NCBI GenBank assembly: GCA_949296775.1
Contig: CASFQA010000001.1
Location: 372,001 to 436,000 of the forward strand
Source of the DNA: an uncultured bacterium
GTDB lineage: Bacteria; Bacillota_I; Bacilli_A; RFN20; CAG-826
DNA: 64,000 bases
Reading direction: 5' to 3'
This document shows positions 32,684 through 41,977 of the stretch, piece by piece. Positions within the stretch are counted from its first letter, which is position 1. Each line of letters opens with the position of its first letter. A model generated the notes under the pieces. The model had not been told where the DNA came from, did no database searches, and was given only the letters and a program-made list of their open reading frames with translations. The position numbers and the translations under genes are program-made.

Positions 32684-35683
32684 GTGAACGTCTTACCCCT
32701 CCATGTCTATTCCTCCCATTCCCTGCTTGAAAGCGCCCTTTCGGTTAGGGATATCGCCGCCAACGCGAGGCGGAACGGCTTCCCCTACGTCGCCTTGACC
32801 GATTTGGGGACGATGTCGGCCTTTCCGGAATTAGACGATCTTTCCCCCCAAGTCCCGGCCCAGCCCCTATTCGGGATGGACCTCCGCCTCGAAGGCCGCC
32901 TTTTCACCCTTTTCGCCAATAACGAGGAGGGGTATCGAAACCTGCTCTGCCTCGAGCATGAAAACAGCTTCCGCGAGCTCTCCTCTTCCGATCTATTGGC
33001 CAAATCCGGCGGCCTGACCGCCGTCTATACCCCCGACGGCCCGGCGTCGCTGGAAGGGGAAGCCAATATCCGCGAGCTGGCCAAGCTCTCGATGGGGTTC
33101 GGCCGCTTCTACCTCGGCATCCCCTATAGTTCCACCTCGACCCTGCTGCGCGACGCCATCCGTTCCTTCGCCCTCAATCGCCCCTATTTGACCATCGCTT
33201 TCCCTTTGTTCCGCTACAAAAAGCGGGAAGACGCCATCGCCATCAAGATCCTCTCGGCCATCAAAAACGGCCAAACGCTGTCGGAAAAGCGATTGGACGG
33301 GGATGAGTATTTCCTTAGCGAAGAGGAAGCCAACCTTTATTACTCAGCCGAGGAAATCCAAGCCTCCTATAGCCTCGCCGCCTCGATATCATCCTTCGCT
33401 TTCAATATCCGGCGGGGCAGCTTGCCGATCTTCCCGGTCCCCGAGGGGTTCACCCCCGAGTCCTATTTACGGCAGCAGGTCAATTTCGGCTTGGCCGGGA
33501 AGATCCCCAATTACGGCGAGGAATACCGGAAGCGGCTGGATAAGGAGCTTGACGTCATCGAGAAGATGGGCTATGCCTCCTATTTCCTCATCGTCGCCGA
33601 TTACGTCTCCTACGCCAAGCGGCATGGCATCTTAGTCGGCCCCGGGAGAGGCTCGGCGGCCGGGTCGCTGGTCGCCTTCGCTTTGGGCATCGTCAAAGCC
33701 GACCCGATCGAATACGGCTTGATGTTCGAGCGCTTCCTCAATCCCGAACGGGTCTCGATGCCGGATATCGACGTCGATTTCGCCGATTACCGGCGGGATG
33801 AGGTCATCGCCTACCTCGAGGCGAAATACGGGGGCGAACGGGTCGCCCGCATCCTAAGCCTCCAACCCATCCGGGCCAAAAGGGCGCTCAAGGACATCGG
33901 GATGGTCTATGGCTACCCCGAACGGCATATCAACCTCCTATCCGGAACCATCGCCGATCGGCGGCTGACCTTACGGGAAAACTACAAAACCAATCAAGCC
34001 TTCCGCTCCTTGGTCGACCAAGACCCCTACTACTTGGAGATCGTCTCCTTAGCCAGCAAGATCGAAGGGGTCCCCCGGAACCGCAGCCTCCACGCCGCCG
34101 GGGTCATCATCAACGACGACCCCCTCCCCTCCTGTTTGCCCTGCCATAAGGAGGCGGAGGGCGAGGTGGCCCAATTCGAGATGACCCACCTGGAGAAGCA
34201 GGGATTCCTGAAGATGGACTTGCTCGGGCTCACCAACCTCACCATCATCGAGACCAACCTGTCCTTATTGAAAAACAGCCGGGGGATCGAGCTCTCCTAT
34301 GACGACATCCCCTTCGACGACCTCGAAGCCATCCGCCTTATCAAAGACGGGCTGACCGCCGGGCTCTTCCAGCTCGAATCCGCGGGGATGAGGAAAGCCA
34401 TCGCCCAAGTCTCCCCCGACCGGTTCGAGGATTTGGTCGCCATCTTGGCCCTATTCCGCCCGGGCCCGATGAGGAACATCCCCCTTTACGCCAAAAGGAA
34501 GAAAGGGCTCGAGCGGCCCTCCTACCTTTGCCCCGAGCTGGAGCCGATCCTCTCCCCGACCTACGGGATCATCGTCTATCAGGAGCAGATCATGCTGATC
34601 GCCATCGAACTGGCCGGCTTCTCCCTCGCCGGGGCCGACTCCTTCCGCCGGGCCATCTCGAAGAAAGACGCCTTGAAGATGGGGGCGCTGAAGCAAAGCT
34701 TTCTTGACGGCTGCCTGAAAAAAGGCCATTCCAGGGAACTCTCGGAACGCCTTTTCCGCCTGATCGAGGAATTCGCCGATTACGGCTTCGCCAAAAGCCA
34801 TTCCCTTTGCTACGCCATCCTCGCCTCCCAAATGGCCTACCTCAAAGCCCATTACCCGGTCGAGTTTTACGCCAATATGCTCTCTTACCTCCGGCTGAAT
34901 GACCCCGGGTTCGGGGAATACCGGGCGGAGATGCTCCATTTCGGCATCCTCTTCGCCCTGCCCTCGGTCGATCGTCCGAGCCTATATTTCCTCCCCGAGG
35001 AAGGGAAGAGGATCCGGATGCCTATCTCCCTCATCGCCGGGCTAAGCAAAGACCTCGCCCAAGCCATCATCGAGCAAAGGGCGAAAGCCCCCTTCGCCTC
35101 GTACTTCGATTTCGTCAAGCGGCTATCCCCCTATGGCCTTGACCAAGCGAGCCTAATCCGGCTGATCGACGCCGGGGCCCTCGATTGCTTAGGGCTCCCC
35201 CGGGTCGACCTCCGCCTTTCCGCCAGCGAGGCCTTGGATTACGCCGCCCTTTTCAAAGGCGGGTCGCTGCTGGAGTCGCTCGACCTCCCCGCCCCGGCCT
35301 TGAAGCATGGCAAAACCGATAAAATGGCCGATTTGGTGGCCGAGCGCAACGCCGTCGGGATGATGGTGAGCGGCTCGCCTCTATCGGGGAAAGAGGATAT
35401 CATCAAAAGCCGGGGGCTGGTCGGCCTCTCTTCGTTGCGCGGGGAATTCAAAACCGCCGGCATCATCCGCGAGGTCAAATCCATCACCACCAAGAAGGGG
35501 AAGAAGATGGCTTTCCTCCGGGTCTATGACCAAGACGCCGAGCAAAGCTTCCGTCTTTTCGAGGAAGCCTACTCCAAAGCCTTCCCTCTTTTGGTCAAGG
35601 GGTCGATGGTCGAGATCGATGGCCACGAGGACCATTTCCTCGGCCATGACGATCTGATCGCCGACGTGATTAAGCCGTTATAG
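32684..35683 (+). CDS. dnaE: DNA polymerase III alpha subunit, DnaE type
   Basis: 999 residues from the GTG at 32684, which gives MNVLPLHVYSSHSLLE as in other DnaE proteins; an earlier in-frame GTG at 32669 overlaps the -10 box. An N-terminal PHP domain (about 1-200) is followed by the Pol III palm. GPGRGSAAGSLVAFALG and the catalytic PDIDVDF (about residue 360) are visible, with RNRSLHAAGVII and GLFQLESAGM further on. A helix-hairpin-helix and an OB domain end the protein. The PHP start reads LHVYSSHS, not LHxHSxYS, so its metal site may be lost. It is the short DnaE3 form that primes lagging-strand synthesis in Bacilli. No Shine-Dalgarno sequence precedes the start. Confidence 0.95.
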   Translation: MNVLPLHVYSSHSLLESALSVRDIAANARRNGFPYVALTDLGTMSAFPELDDLSPQVPAQPLFGMDLRLEGRLFTLFANNEEGYRNLLCLEHENSFRELSSSDLLAKSGGLTAVYTPDGPASLEGEANIRELAKLSMGFGRFYLGIPYSSTSTLLRDAIRSFALNRPYLTIAFPLFRYKKREDAIAIKILSAIKNGQTLSEKRLDGDEYFLSEEEANLYYSAEEIQASYSLAASISSFAFNIRRGSLPIFPVPEGFTPESYLRQQVNFGLAGKIPNYGEEYRKRLDKELDVIEKMGYASYFLIVADYVSYAKRHGILVGPGRGSAAGSLVAFALGIVKADPIEYGLMFERFLNPERVSMPDIDVDFADYRRDEVIAYLEAKYGGERVARILSLQPIRAKRALKDIGMVYGYPERHINLLSGTIADRRLTLRENYKTNQAFRSLVDQDPYYLEIVSLASKIEGVPRNRSLHAAGVIINDDPLPSCLPCHKEAEGEVAQFEMTHLEKQGFLKMDLLGLTNLTIIETNLSLLKNSRGIELSYDDIPFDDLEAIRLIKDGLTAGLFQLESAGMRKAIAQVSPDRFEDLVAILALFRPGPMRNIPLYAKRKKGLERPSYLCPELEPILSPTYGIIVYQEQIMLIAIELAGFSLAGADSFRRAISKKDALKMGALKQSFLDGCLKKGHSRELSERLFRLIEEFADYGFAKSHSLCYAILASQMAYLKAHYPVEFYANMLSYLRLNDPGFGEYRAEMLHFGILFALPSVDRPSLYFLPEEGKRIRMPISLIAGLSKDLAQAIIEQRAKAPFASYFDFVKRLSPYGLDQASLIRLIDAGALDCLGLPRVDLRLSASEALDYAALFKGGSLLESLDLPAPALKHGKTDKMADLVAERNAVGMMVSGSPLSGKEDIIKSRGLVGLSSLRGEFKTAGIIREVKSITTKKGKKMAFLRVYDQDAEQSFRLFEEAYSKAFPLLVKGSMVEIDGHEDHFLGHDDLIADVIKPL

Positions 35684-35689
35684 GAGATA

Positions 35690-38272
35690 ATGGATATGGA
35701 AAAGAAAAAACTATACGTGATCGATGGCAATTCCTTGCTGTTTCGGGCCTTCTACGCAACCTATATGGGCGACCCAAACGCCATAATGCGGGCAAACGAC
35801 GGCACCCCGACCAACGCCATCTTCGCCTTCGCCAACATGCTTATGAAGATCGTCTCCTCCTTCGAAGGCGGGGAGTACCTCTTCGTCGGCTTCGACTCGG
35901 ATTCCGAGACTTTCCGGAAGAAGGAATTCGCCTCCTATAAGGCCAACCGGAAGCCGGCCCCGCCCGAGCTCATCCCCCAATTCGCCCTCTCGCGGGAACT
36001 GCTTTCCTCCCTCGGCATCAAATACTACGAGGAAAGCGGGATCGAGGCCGACGACATCTGCGGCACGCTCGCCAAGCTCGCCTCCAAGCAAGGGGATTTC
36101 GCGGTCGAGGTCTTCACCTCCGACAAGGATTACCTCCAGCTGATCGACGACAACATCAAAGTCAACCTGCTGAAAACCGGCTTATCGAACATGGTCGCGA
36201 TGGACGAGGCCAAAATGCGGGAGGAATGGGGATTCGGCCCCACCCAGATCATCGATTACAAAGGGCTGTGCGGGGACGCGAGCGACAACCTCCCCGGCGT
36301 CCCGGGGATCGGGGATAAGACGGCGAAGAAGCTCATCGCCGAATACGGCGACTTCCCCTCGATCATGAAAGCCGCCAAGGAAGGGGGGATCAAGGGGAAA
36401 CTCGGGGAAAAGATCCTCTCCGGGGAGGCAAGCGGCCTCGAATCGTATAAATTGGCCCACATCCTCCTCGATTGCCGGCTGCCTTTCGCCTTAGAGGACT
36501 GCCGTTACCAAGGCTATAACCCGGCCGAGGCCTCCTCTTTCGCCGAGCGATACGGGCTGCGCCAATTGGCCTCGCGCCTGCCGAAGCGGCTCGCCAAAGG
36601 GGCGGAGGGGGAAAAGACCGCCTACGTCGATGAGGCCAACCTCGATTTCAATCAGCCCTATTGCTTTTACCTTCATTGCGAAGAGGAAGGCTATCCTCAT
36701 TCCGCTCCCAAGGGGCTCGCCCTGGTAAGCGGCCATTACTACCATTATTTCCCCCTCGTTGAGTTAGAGGCCAACGAGGCTTTGAAGCGCTCGCTCTCCG
36801 ATGCCAAGGTGAGGAAAATCGGCTGCAACCTCAAGCAGGCTTACTGCGGGCTCGCCCATTTGGGGATCCAGCTAAAGGGGGCCGATTACGATTCGTTGCT
36901 CGCCGCCTATGTCCTCGATTCCAACGCCGCCGGGGACCCCGTCGCCGCCCTCGCCTCCTTAGGGGAGACGGTCACCGGGGAGGGGGGGCAACGGGCCGTG
37001 AGCATCGCCATCGCCACCGCCGAAACCGAAAAGAAGGCCATGGAGGCCCTCCGCGCCTCCGGGCAGGAAGAGCTCTTCCGTACCGTCGAGCTCCCCTTGA
37101 CCTTCGTCTTGGCCAAAATGGAAGAGGAGGGGATCGCGGTCGACAAAGCCGAGCTGCTTTCAATCGGGGAAAGGTATAAAAAGAAGCGGGACGCCGCGGA
37201 AAAAGAGGTCATCCGCCTGGCCGGGCACCCTTTCAACGTCGCCTCCTCCAAGCAAGTGGCCGCCGTGCTTTTCGATGAGCTCGGGCTGCCCTCGACCAAG
37301 AAACGCTCGACCTCGGTCGAGGAGCTTAAAGCCCTGCTTAACGCCCATCCGATCGTCGCGGCGATTTTGGAATACCGGAAATACGCCAAATTGGTCGGGA
37401 CCTATATCGAAGGGCTTTCCGCCCATATCGGGGAGGACGGGAAGATCCACACCACCTTCAACCAGACCCTGACCTCGACCGGCCGGCTTTCCTCCTCTTC
37501 CCCGAACCTCCAAAACGTCTCGACCCGGGACGAGGAAAGCGCCCTGATCAAAAAAGCCTTCCATTACGATGACGGTTATAAGATCCTTTCCCTCGACTAT
37601 TCCCAGGTCGAGCTGCGGATCCTTTCCTCCTTAGCCGATTGCGAGGCTTATAAACAGGTATTCGCCCTCGGGCACGACGTCCATAGCGAGACCGCCCGAA
37701 GGATCTTCCGCCTTTCTGACGAGCAAGAGGTCAGCAAGGAAATGCGGAGAAAAGCCAAAGCCGTCAACTTCGCCATCATCTACGGGACCTCGGCCTATGG
37801 GCTTTCCGAGCAAATCGGCTGCTCGCCCAGGGAGGCGAGTTCCCTCATCGCCGAGTTCTACCGTCATTACCCGGAGATCGACGCTTACCTCCGTTCCATC
37901 GTCTTGACCGTCGAGCAGCAAGGCTATGTCTCGACCGTCTTGAACCGGCGCCGCTACCTCCCCGACATCACCTCCCCCAACTACGCGACCCGCGACGCCG
38001 CCAAGCGGGCGGCCCTTAACGCCCCGGTCCAGGGCAGCGCCGCCGACTTAATCAAGATGGCGATGATCAAAGTCGACCGATACCTAAGCGAGCACCATTG
38101 CCGAAGCAAGCTCATACTGCAGATCCATGACGAATTGCTTTTCGCCCTTCATCCAGAGGAGGCGGATAGCTTGCCGAAGGCGATAAAGGAGATCATGGTG
38201 AGCGCCTTGCCATTCGACGTCAAGCTCGAGACCGAGGAAGGAATCGGCGATAATTGGCTGGAGGCTAAATAA
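35690..38272 (+). CDS. polA: DNA polymerase I
   Basis: 860 residues (858 from the ATG two codons later). It removes RNA primers and fills gaps in repair. The 5'-nuclease domain spans about 1-290, with IDGNSLLFRAFYAT, EADDICGTL and GDASDNLPGVPGIGDKTA. The middle exonuclease-like domain lacks the acidic DxE motif (CFYLHCEEEG stands in its place), so proofreading is probably absent, as in Bacillus PolA. The polymerase domain shows DYSQVELRILSSL, RRKAKAVNFAIIYGTSAYGLS and the motif C QIHDELLF. It follows dnaE by 6 bases and precedes the mutM-coaE fusion by one base. Confidence 0.96.
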   Translation: MDMEKKKLYVIDGNSLLFRAFYATYMGDPNAIMRANDGTPTNAIFAFANMLMKIVSSFEGGEYLFVGFDSDSETFRKKEFASYKANRKPAPPELIPQFALSRELLSSLGIKYYEESGIEADDICGTLAKLASKQGDFAVEVFTSDKDYLQLIDDNIKVNLLKTGLSNMVAMDEAKMREEWGFGPTQIIDYKGLCGDASDNLPGVPGIGDKTAKKLIAEYGDFPSIMKAAKEGGIKGKLGEKILSGEASGLESYKLAHILLDCRLPFALEDCRYQGYNPAEASSFAERYGLRQLASRLPKRLAKGAEGEKTAYVDEANLDFNQPYCFYLHCEEEGYPHSAPKGLALVSGHYYHYFPLVELEANEALKRSLSDAKVRKIGCNLKQAYCGLAHLGIQLKGADYDSLLAAYVLDSNAAGDPVAALASLGETVTGEGGQRAVSIAIATAETEKKAMEALRASGQEELFRTVELPLTFVLAKMEEEGIAVDKAELLSIGERYKKKRDAAEKEVIRLAGHPFNVASSKQVAAVLFDELGLPSTKKRSTSVEELKALLNAHPIVAAILEYRKYAKLVGTYIEGLSAHIGEDGKIHTTFNQTLTSTGRLSSSSPNLQNVSTRDEESALIKKAFHYDDGYKILSLDYSQVELRILSSLADCEAYKQVFALGHDVHSETARRIFRLSDEQEVSKEMRRKAKAVNFAIIYGTSAYGLSEQIGCSPREASSLIAEFYRHYPEIDAYLRSIVLTVEQQGYVSTVLNRRRYLPDITSPNYATRDAAKRAALNAPVQGSAADLIKMAMIKVDRYLSEHHCRSKLILQIHDELLFALHPEEADSLPKAIKEIMVSALPFDVKLETEEGIGDNWLEAK

Positions 38273-38273
38273 G

Positions 38274-39653
38274 ATGCCTGAATTGCCGGAAGTCGAGTCC
38301 TTCAAGCGGACGTTGGAAGGGAAACTGCTCGGCCGAAAAATCGAAAAGGCCGAGCTGCTTTACCCGCGTTTGCTCATCACCCCGATCGAGCGATTCAAGT
38401 CACTCGAAGGCGAATCTTTCATCGGAATGGGCCGGAAAGGGAAGCACCTCATCTTCTTTTTGACCAACGAGAAGGTCTTAGTCGGCCACCTCCGGATGGA
38501 AGGCAAATACTTCGTCAAGAAGGAAAATGCCCCGATTGAGAAAGCCGATGAGGCGATATTCCACCTGGATAATGGCGAAAAACTCGTTTATAACGACACG
38601 AGAAAATTCGGCGTCCTCGGTTTATATTCTCTTGATACATATTTGCTTCTATCTCCATTGGCCAACGTCGCCCCTTCGCCATTAGAAATGGAAGAGGACG
38701 AATTGTTCATGGCGATAAAAGGCTCAAGAAAGACCATCAAAGAGACTTTGCTTGAGCAAAATCGGGTGTCGGGATTAGGAAATATATACGTCGATGAAAC
38801 GTTGTTCAAGTCGGCGATCAACCCTCGTCGCAATGCCAGCAGCATCAATAGAGAAGAGGCGGTGGCAATATTGGCAAACGCCAAATCCACTTTAGAAGAA
38901 GCGATTAGCCAAGGCGGGTCGACCATCCATTCCTTCCACGTCGAGGAAGGGAAATCCGGCTCGATGCAATCGCATCTTCTTTGTTATGGAAAAGCCCCAT
39001 CGCCTTGCCCTAGATGCGGCTTTCCCTTTATGAAGATCCAACTTGGGGGCCGTGGCACCACCTATTGCCCTATTTGCCAAGCTGACCCCGACCGCCCTTT
39101 CGTCATCGGGATCACCGGACCGATCCATTCTGGCAAATCGACCGTCAGCCAATACCTGATTGAAACCAAGCATTACCCCTTCTTCGATTGCGATAAGGAA
39201 GTCGCTAAGCTTTACCGCGACAAAGGATTCGCGGCGAAATTCGTCGAGGAGTTTCCCATCGCTAGCCTAGACAAGCGAGAGGAACTCAATAAGGACGAAG
39301 TATGGAAGGTAATAAATAAGGAAAAGGAAAAAGTTGAGCAATTCGTATTTTCGGAAATATATAAAAAATGCGAAGAATGGATTGGGACGCAGAAGGGGAC
39401 CGTCTTGATCGAAGCCCCTTTGCTCTATCAAGCCAGAATGGATAATCTTTGCGACGCGACCATCTGCGTCCTCGCCGACGAGGCGATCCGCCGGCAGCGT
39501 CTAGAGGACGAAGGCCGCGACGCCATCCGGATGCTCTCCCTTAACAAGCGTTACCCGATTGGGCTTATAAAAAGAAAAGCCTCGTTCGTCATTACAAACA
39601 ATGGCGACAAGGCGGATCTCAATCGGGAAATCGACTCTTTGCCTTTGCCTTAA
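38274..39653 (+). CDS. mutM-coaE: Fusion of formamidopyrimidine-DNA glycosylase and dephospho-CoA kinase
   Basis: 459 residues in one open frame. Residues 1-275 are MutM: the catalytic N-terminus PELPEVESFKRTLEG, FIGMGRKGKHLIF, the middle helix pair with RVSGLGNIYVDETLF, and the zinc finger CPRCGFPF...YCPICQ at about 243-270. Immediately afterwards, without a linker, comes a CoaE kinase: P-loop GITGPIHSGKST (about 278-290), FFDCDKEVAKLYRDK and a LID region ending RRQRLEDEGRD. MutM excises oxidised purines; CoaE makes coenzyme A from dephospho-CoA. In many Bacilli the two are separate genes behind polA. The end overlaps convergent dnaI by four bases. Confidence 0.95.
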   Translation: MPELPEVESFKRTLEGKLLGRKIEKAELLYPRLLITPIERFKSLEGESFIGMGRKGKHLIFFLTNEKVLVGHLRMEGKYFVKKENAPIEKADEAIFHLDNGEKLVYNDTRKFGVLGLYSLDTYLLLSPLANVAPSPLEMEEDELFMAIKGSRKTIKETLLEQNRVSGLGNIYVDETLFKSAINPRRNASSINREEAVAILANAKSTLEEAISQGGSTIHSFHVEEGKSGSMQSHLLCYGKAPSPCPRCGFPFMKIQLGGRGTTYCPICQADPDRPFVIGITGPIHSGKSTVSQYLIETKHYPFFDCDKEVAKLYRDKGFAAKFVEEFPIASLDKREELNKDEVWKVINKEKEKVEQFVFSEIYKKCEEWIGTQKGTVLIEAPLLYQARMDNLCDATICVLADEAIRRQRLEDEGRDAIRMLSLNKRYPIGLIKRKASFVITNNGDKADLNREIDSLPLP

Positions 39654-40552
39654 TCGACCGGCTGTCCCGAAATATCGTAGGTTTTTTTACACCGGGCCTT
39701 CAAGAGGCGATACAGTTGGCCAGCCCGGGCCAAGCCGACCTTCGATTCATACATCTGCTCGATCTCCTCAAAAGAGAAATCGCTGGCGAAGAAAGTGGTC
39801 AGCCCGTTTTTGGCCCTAGCCGAGATAATGGGGAAAAGGATGGAGGAATAAGTGTATTCGCTTTTGAATTCGTTGCCGAATTCGTCGAGGACGAGCAAGG
39901 GGCAGGAAGAAAGCCGTTCCAGCATCTTCTCGAATTCCTTCTTATCGTTGATGGACATATCCTTCAGCTCCTCGACGATGCGCGAGGTCGAGACGAAGGC
40001 GGAGCCGGGGTGCCGCGCGGCGTATTGGCCGGCGAAAGTCGCCAAGACGAAGCTTTTGCCCGAACCCGAGTCGCCGGTTAGGTAAACCCAGTTCGGCTCC
40101 TCCCCTTTGATGGCCTCCTTTAAGGCCACGAAGGCCGGGGACCGCTTATTGGTGATGTTGGGCTTCTCCCCCAGCCATTCGGAGGGGCAGGAAGCGATGA
40201 AGAAGCTTCGGGAGAGCTCAATCGACTTTCTTTCTTTCCGGCAAGGCCCGTTAGTCCGGACCAGCCGCCCGTTTTCCAAAGTCAGGGAAATCTCGTTCCG
40301 TTTATTGTCCTTCGGGCATTTATCCTTCCCGGGGCAGTTATCGCAGATCTGCTGATCGGCTTGGTATTCGAGCAAAGCGGGAAGCGAATCGGCGACCTGC
40401 TTCCGGGACAAGCCGAGCGAGCGGATGTATTTGACGAGCCTTTCGTCCTTGACGATCGCCTCCATCGGCGAGGTATCCCCAAGCGAAAGCTCCTTGCCCG
40501 TTTCCCGAGCGACCTTTTGGGCGGTTTTGATATCGATTGGCTGCTTGAACAT
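39650..40552 (-). CDS. dnaI: Primosomal protein DnaI (helicase loader)
   Basis: 300 residues. An N-terminal domain with CDNCPGKDKCPKDNK (about 80-95) matches the metal-binding part of DnaI that contacts the replicative helicase. The C-terminal AAA+ domain has Walker A LTGDSGSGKSFVLATFAG, Walker B LLVLDEFGNEF and a sensor region TTFFASDFSFEE. It loads the DnaC/DnaB-type helicase ring at origins and stalled forks in Bacilli. It follows the DnaB-family gene directly, as in Bacillus, and converges with mutM-coaE. Confidence 0.93.
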   Translation of the reverse strand: MFKQPIDIKTAQKVARETGKELSLGDTSPMEAIVKDERLVKYIRSLGLSRKQVADSLPALLEYQADQQICDNCPGKDKCPKDNKRNEISLTLENGRLVRTNGPCRKERKSIELSRSFFIASCPSEWLGEKPNITNKRSPAFVALKEAIKGEEPNWVYLTGDSGSGKSFVLATFAGQYAARHPGSAFVSTSRIVEELKDMSINDKKEFEKMLERLSSCPLLVLDEFGNEFKSEYTYSSILFPIISARAKNGLTTFFASDFSFEEIEQMYESKVGLARAGQLYRLLKARCKKTYDISGQPVD

Positions 40553-40553
40553 A

Positions 40554-41747
40554 TTAGTCTCCGAATATTTCCCTTAAAGCCGCTTCCCCTTCCTCGAGGC
40601 TCACTTTCTCCTCCTCGTCTTGGACGCCAGATTCCTTTTTGGCTTTGGGCGCTGGCTTCCCCTTATCCTTCCTCGCTTTGCCTTTCTGCTTTTTTTCGTA
40701 GTCGACGAGGAACTCAATGGCGTCGCGGCTGGTGTTGATGCGGTTCCGGGCGAGTATCCCGGCCATCATGGTGACGTAATAAGGCGGAAGGGTATTGCCG
40801 TGGCTGCTTAAAGTGAAGGAAAGCAAAGCGTTGATGACGGGATCGGTGAGCCCCATCGCCTTCAATTGCCTAACCAGTTTCCCGTCGGCCGGGCTTGGCT
40901 TTCCCCCGCCTTGATAGAAAGATAGGTATCGAAGCGGGGTCAAGGAGTCGAACAGGCGGATAGCCTCGGCTTGCCGGGAATCGTTCCCGACCGGGGACTT
41001 CTCCTCCTTTTTGGCCAAGAAGGAATAGACGGAGGCTTCGTCGAGCTTCCGCTCGAGCTTCCTTAAATCCAATTTAGCTCCGAAAGGCGACGAGTAATCC
41101 AAGCATTCGCCCGCCAACTGGCCAGTCACCATCGAGGAGACGGAATAGAATTCGGAAAGGCGGGCCGCCATCTCGATCTCTTGGTCGGAGAGCAGATTGA
41201 TCTTCCGCCCGGCTTGGCTTAATCCCGAGGCGAACTCGCTTTTGTCGAAGCTCAGCCGGATCGGGGCCTCGTCGATGTCCTTAAACGCACTGGAGAAAGG
41301 GGTGGTCACCTCAACGAGACCATTCGCGTCGATAGCCCCCGCCAAGAGCTTAGAGGAAAGGTAGGAGTAAGCTTGCTCGCCGACTGCTTCCTTCAGCTTT
41401 CGCGAAAGCAAGGGATGGGCGAAGAAGCCCTCGTAGGAAAGCGGGGGGTACACGCAAAGGAGGAAGGCCTCCCTCTCGGCGGTGAAAACCCGGATGAGCC
41501 CAACCCCCTCAAGCAAACCCAAGCCGGCGGAGAACTGATCGGGGTTGAGGCTGGTTTCGTTGAAGGCCGAATCGAAGAAACGATTGCCGTTAGACAGCTG
41601 AACCTGGGAATGGAGATAAGCGTAAACCCCCATCCCGGTGGCCCCAATAAGCGGGAGGTAGCAATTCGCCGCCCGGGAAAGGTCGGCGTCGGACAAACTC
41701 CGCCCGCAGGATAATCGGTATAGGTCTTTTCCGCCAAGCAATCTCAT
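40554..41747 (-). CDS. dnaB: Replication initiation and membrane attachment protein DnaB (Bacilli type)
   Basis: 397 residues. The N-terminal part (LPLIGATGMGVYAYLHSQVQ, about 25-45) is a winged-helix domain of the DnaB/DnaD type. The C-terminal DnaD-like domain contains DPVINALLSFTLSSHGNTLPPYYVTMMAGILARNRI. The tail is lysine-rich and then acidic. With DnaD and DnaI it loads the replicative helicase. Coupled directly to dnaI, one base apart. The name should not be confused with the E. coli helicase DnaB. Confidence 0.9.
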   Translation of the reverse strand: MRLLGGKDLYRLSCGRSLSDADLSRAANCYLPLIGATGMGVYAYLHSQVQLSNGNRFFDSAFNETSLNPDQFSAGLGLLEGVGLIRVFTAEREAFLLCVYPPLSYEGFFAHPLLSRKLKEAVGEQAYSYLSSKLLAGAIDANGLVEVTTPFSSAFKDIDEAPIRLSFDKSEFASGLSQAGRKINLLSDQEIEMAARLSEFYSVSSMVTGQLAGECLDYSSPFGAKLDLRKLERKLDEASVYSFLAKKEEKSPVGNDSRQAEAIRLFDSLTPLRYLSFYQGGGKPSPADGKLVRQLKAMGLTDPVINALLSFTLSSHGNTLPPYYVTMMAGILARNRINTSRDAIEFLVDYEKKQKGKARKDKGKPAPKAKKESGVQDEEEKVSLEEGEAALREIFGD

Positions 41748-41937
41748 AACTGGTTTATTCTATCACAACTGGGCTTCCGGTGACTAAGAAGCTGCGGCTC
41801 CCCCTCGATGCTCCCATGGCCTTAAGCCCCAGAAGGCCAGGCCGTCTGGCAATCGGTAAATTGATAATTGACGCCTAGTTGGCTTTGCCTCGAGCAGGAG
41901 TTTGCGCTTCCCCTACACGCGCGGATAGGTAATGCGT

Positions 41938-41943
41938 TATAAT
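41938..41943 (+). promoter_or_regulatory. -10 box of the pfkA-pyk-ROK operon
   Basis: A perfect TATAAT lies 34 bases before the pfkA ATG, with no convincing -35. The 190 bases upstream, back to dnaB, contain several GC-rich inverted segments but no gene. Confidence 0.5.
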
Positions 41944-41977
41944 CAATCCGATTTTGAGCAAGAGGAGCTTAATACAT

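Noticed and set aside
35690-38272. PolA with proofreading exonuclease.
   Set aside because: The DxE-type metal ligands are not found in the middle domain, so only 5'-nuclease and polymerase activities are called.
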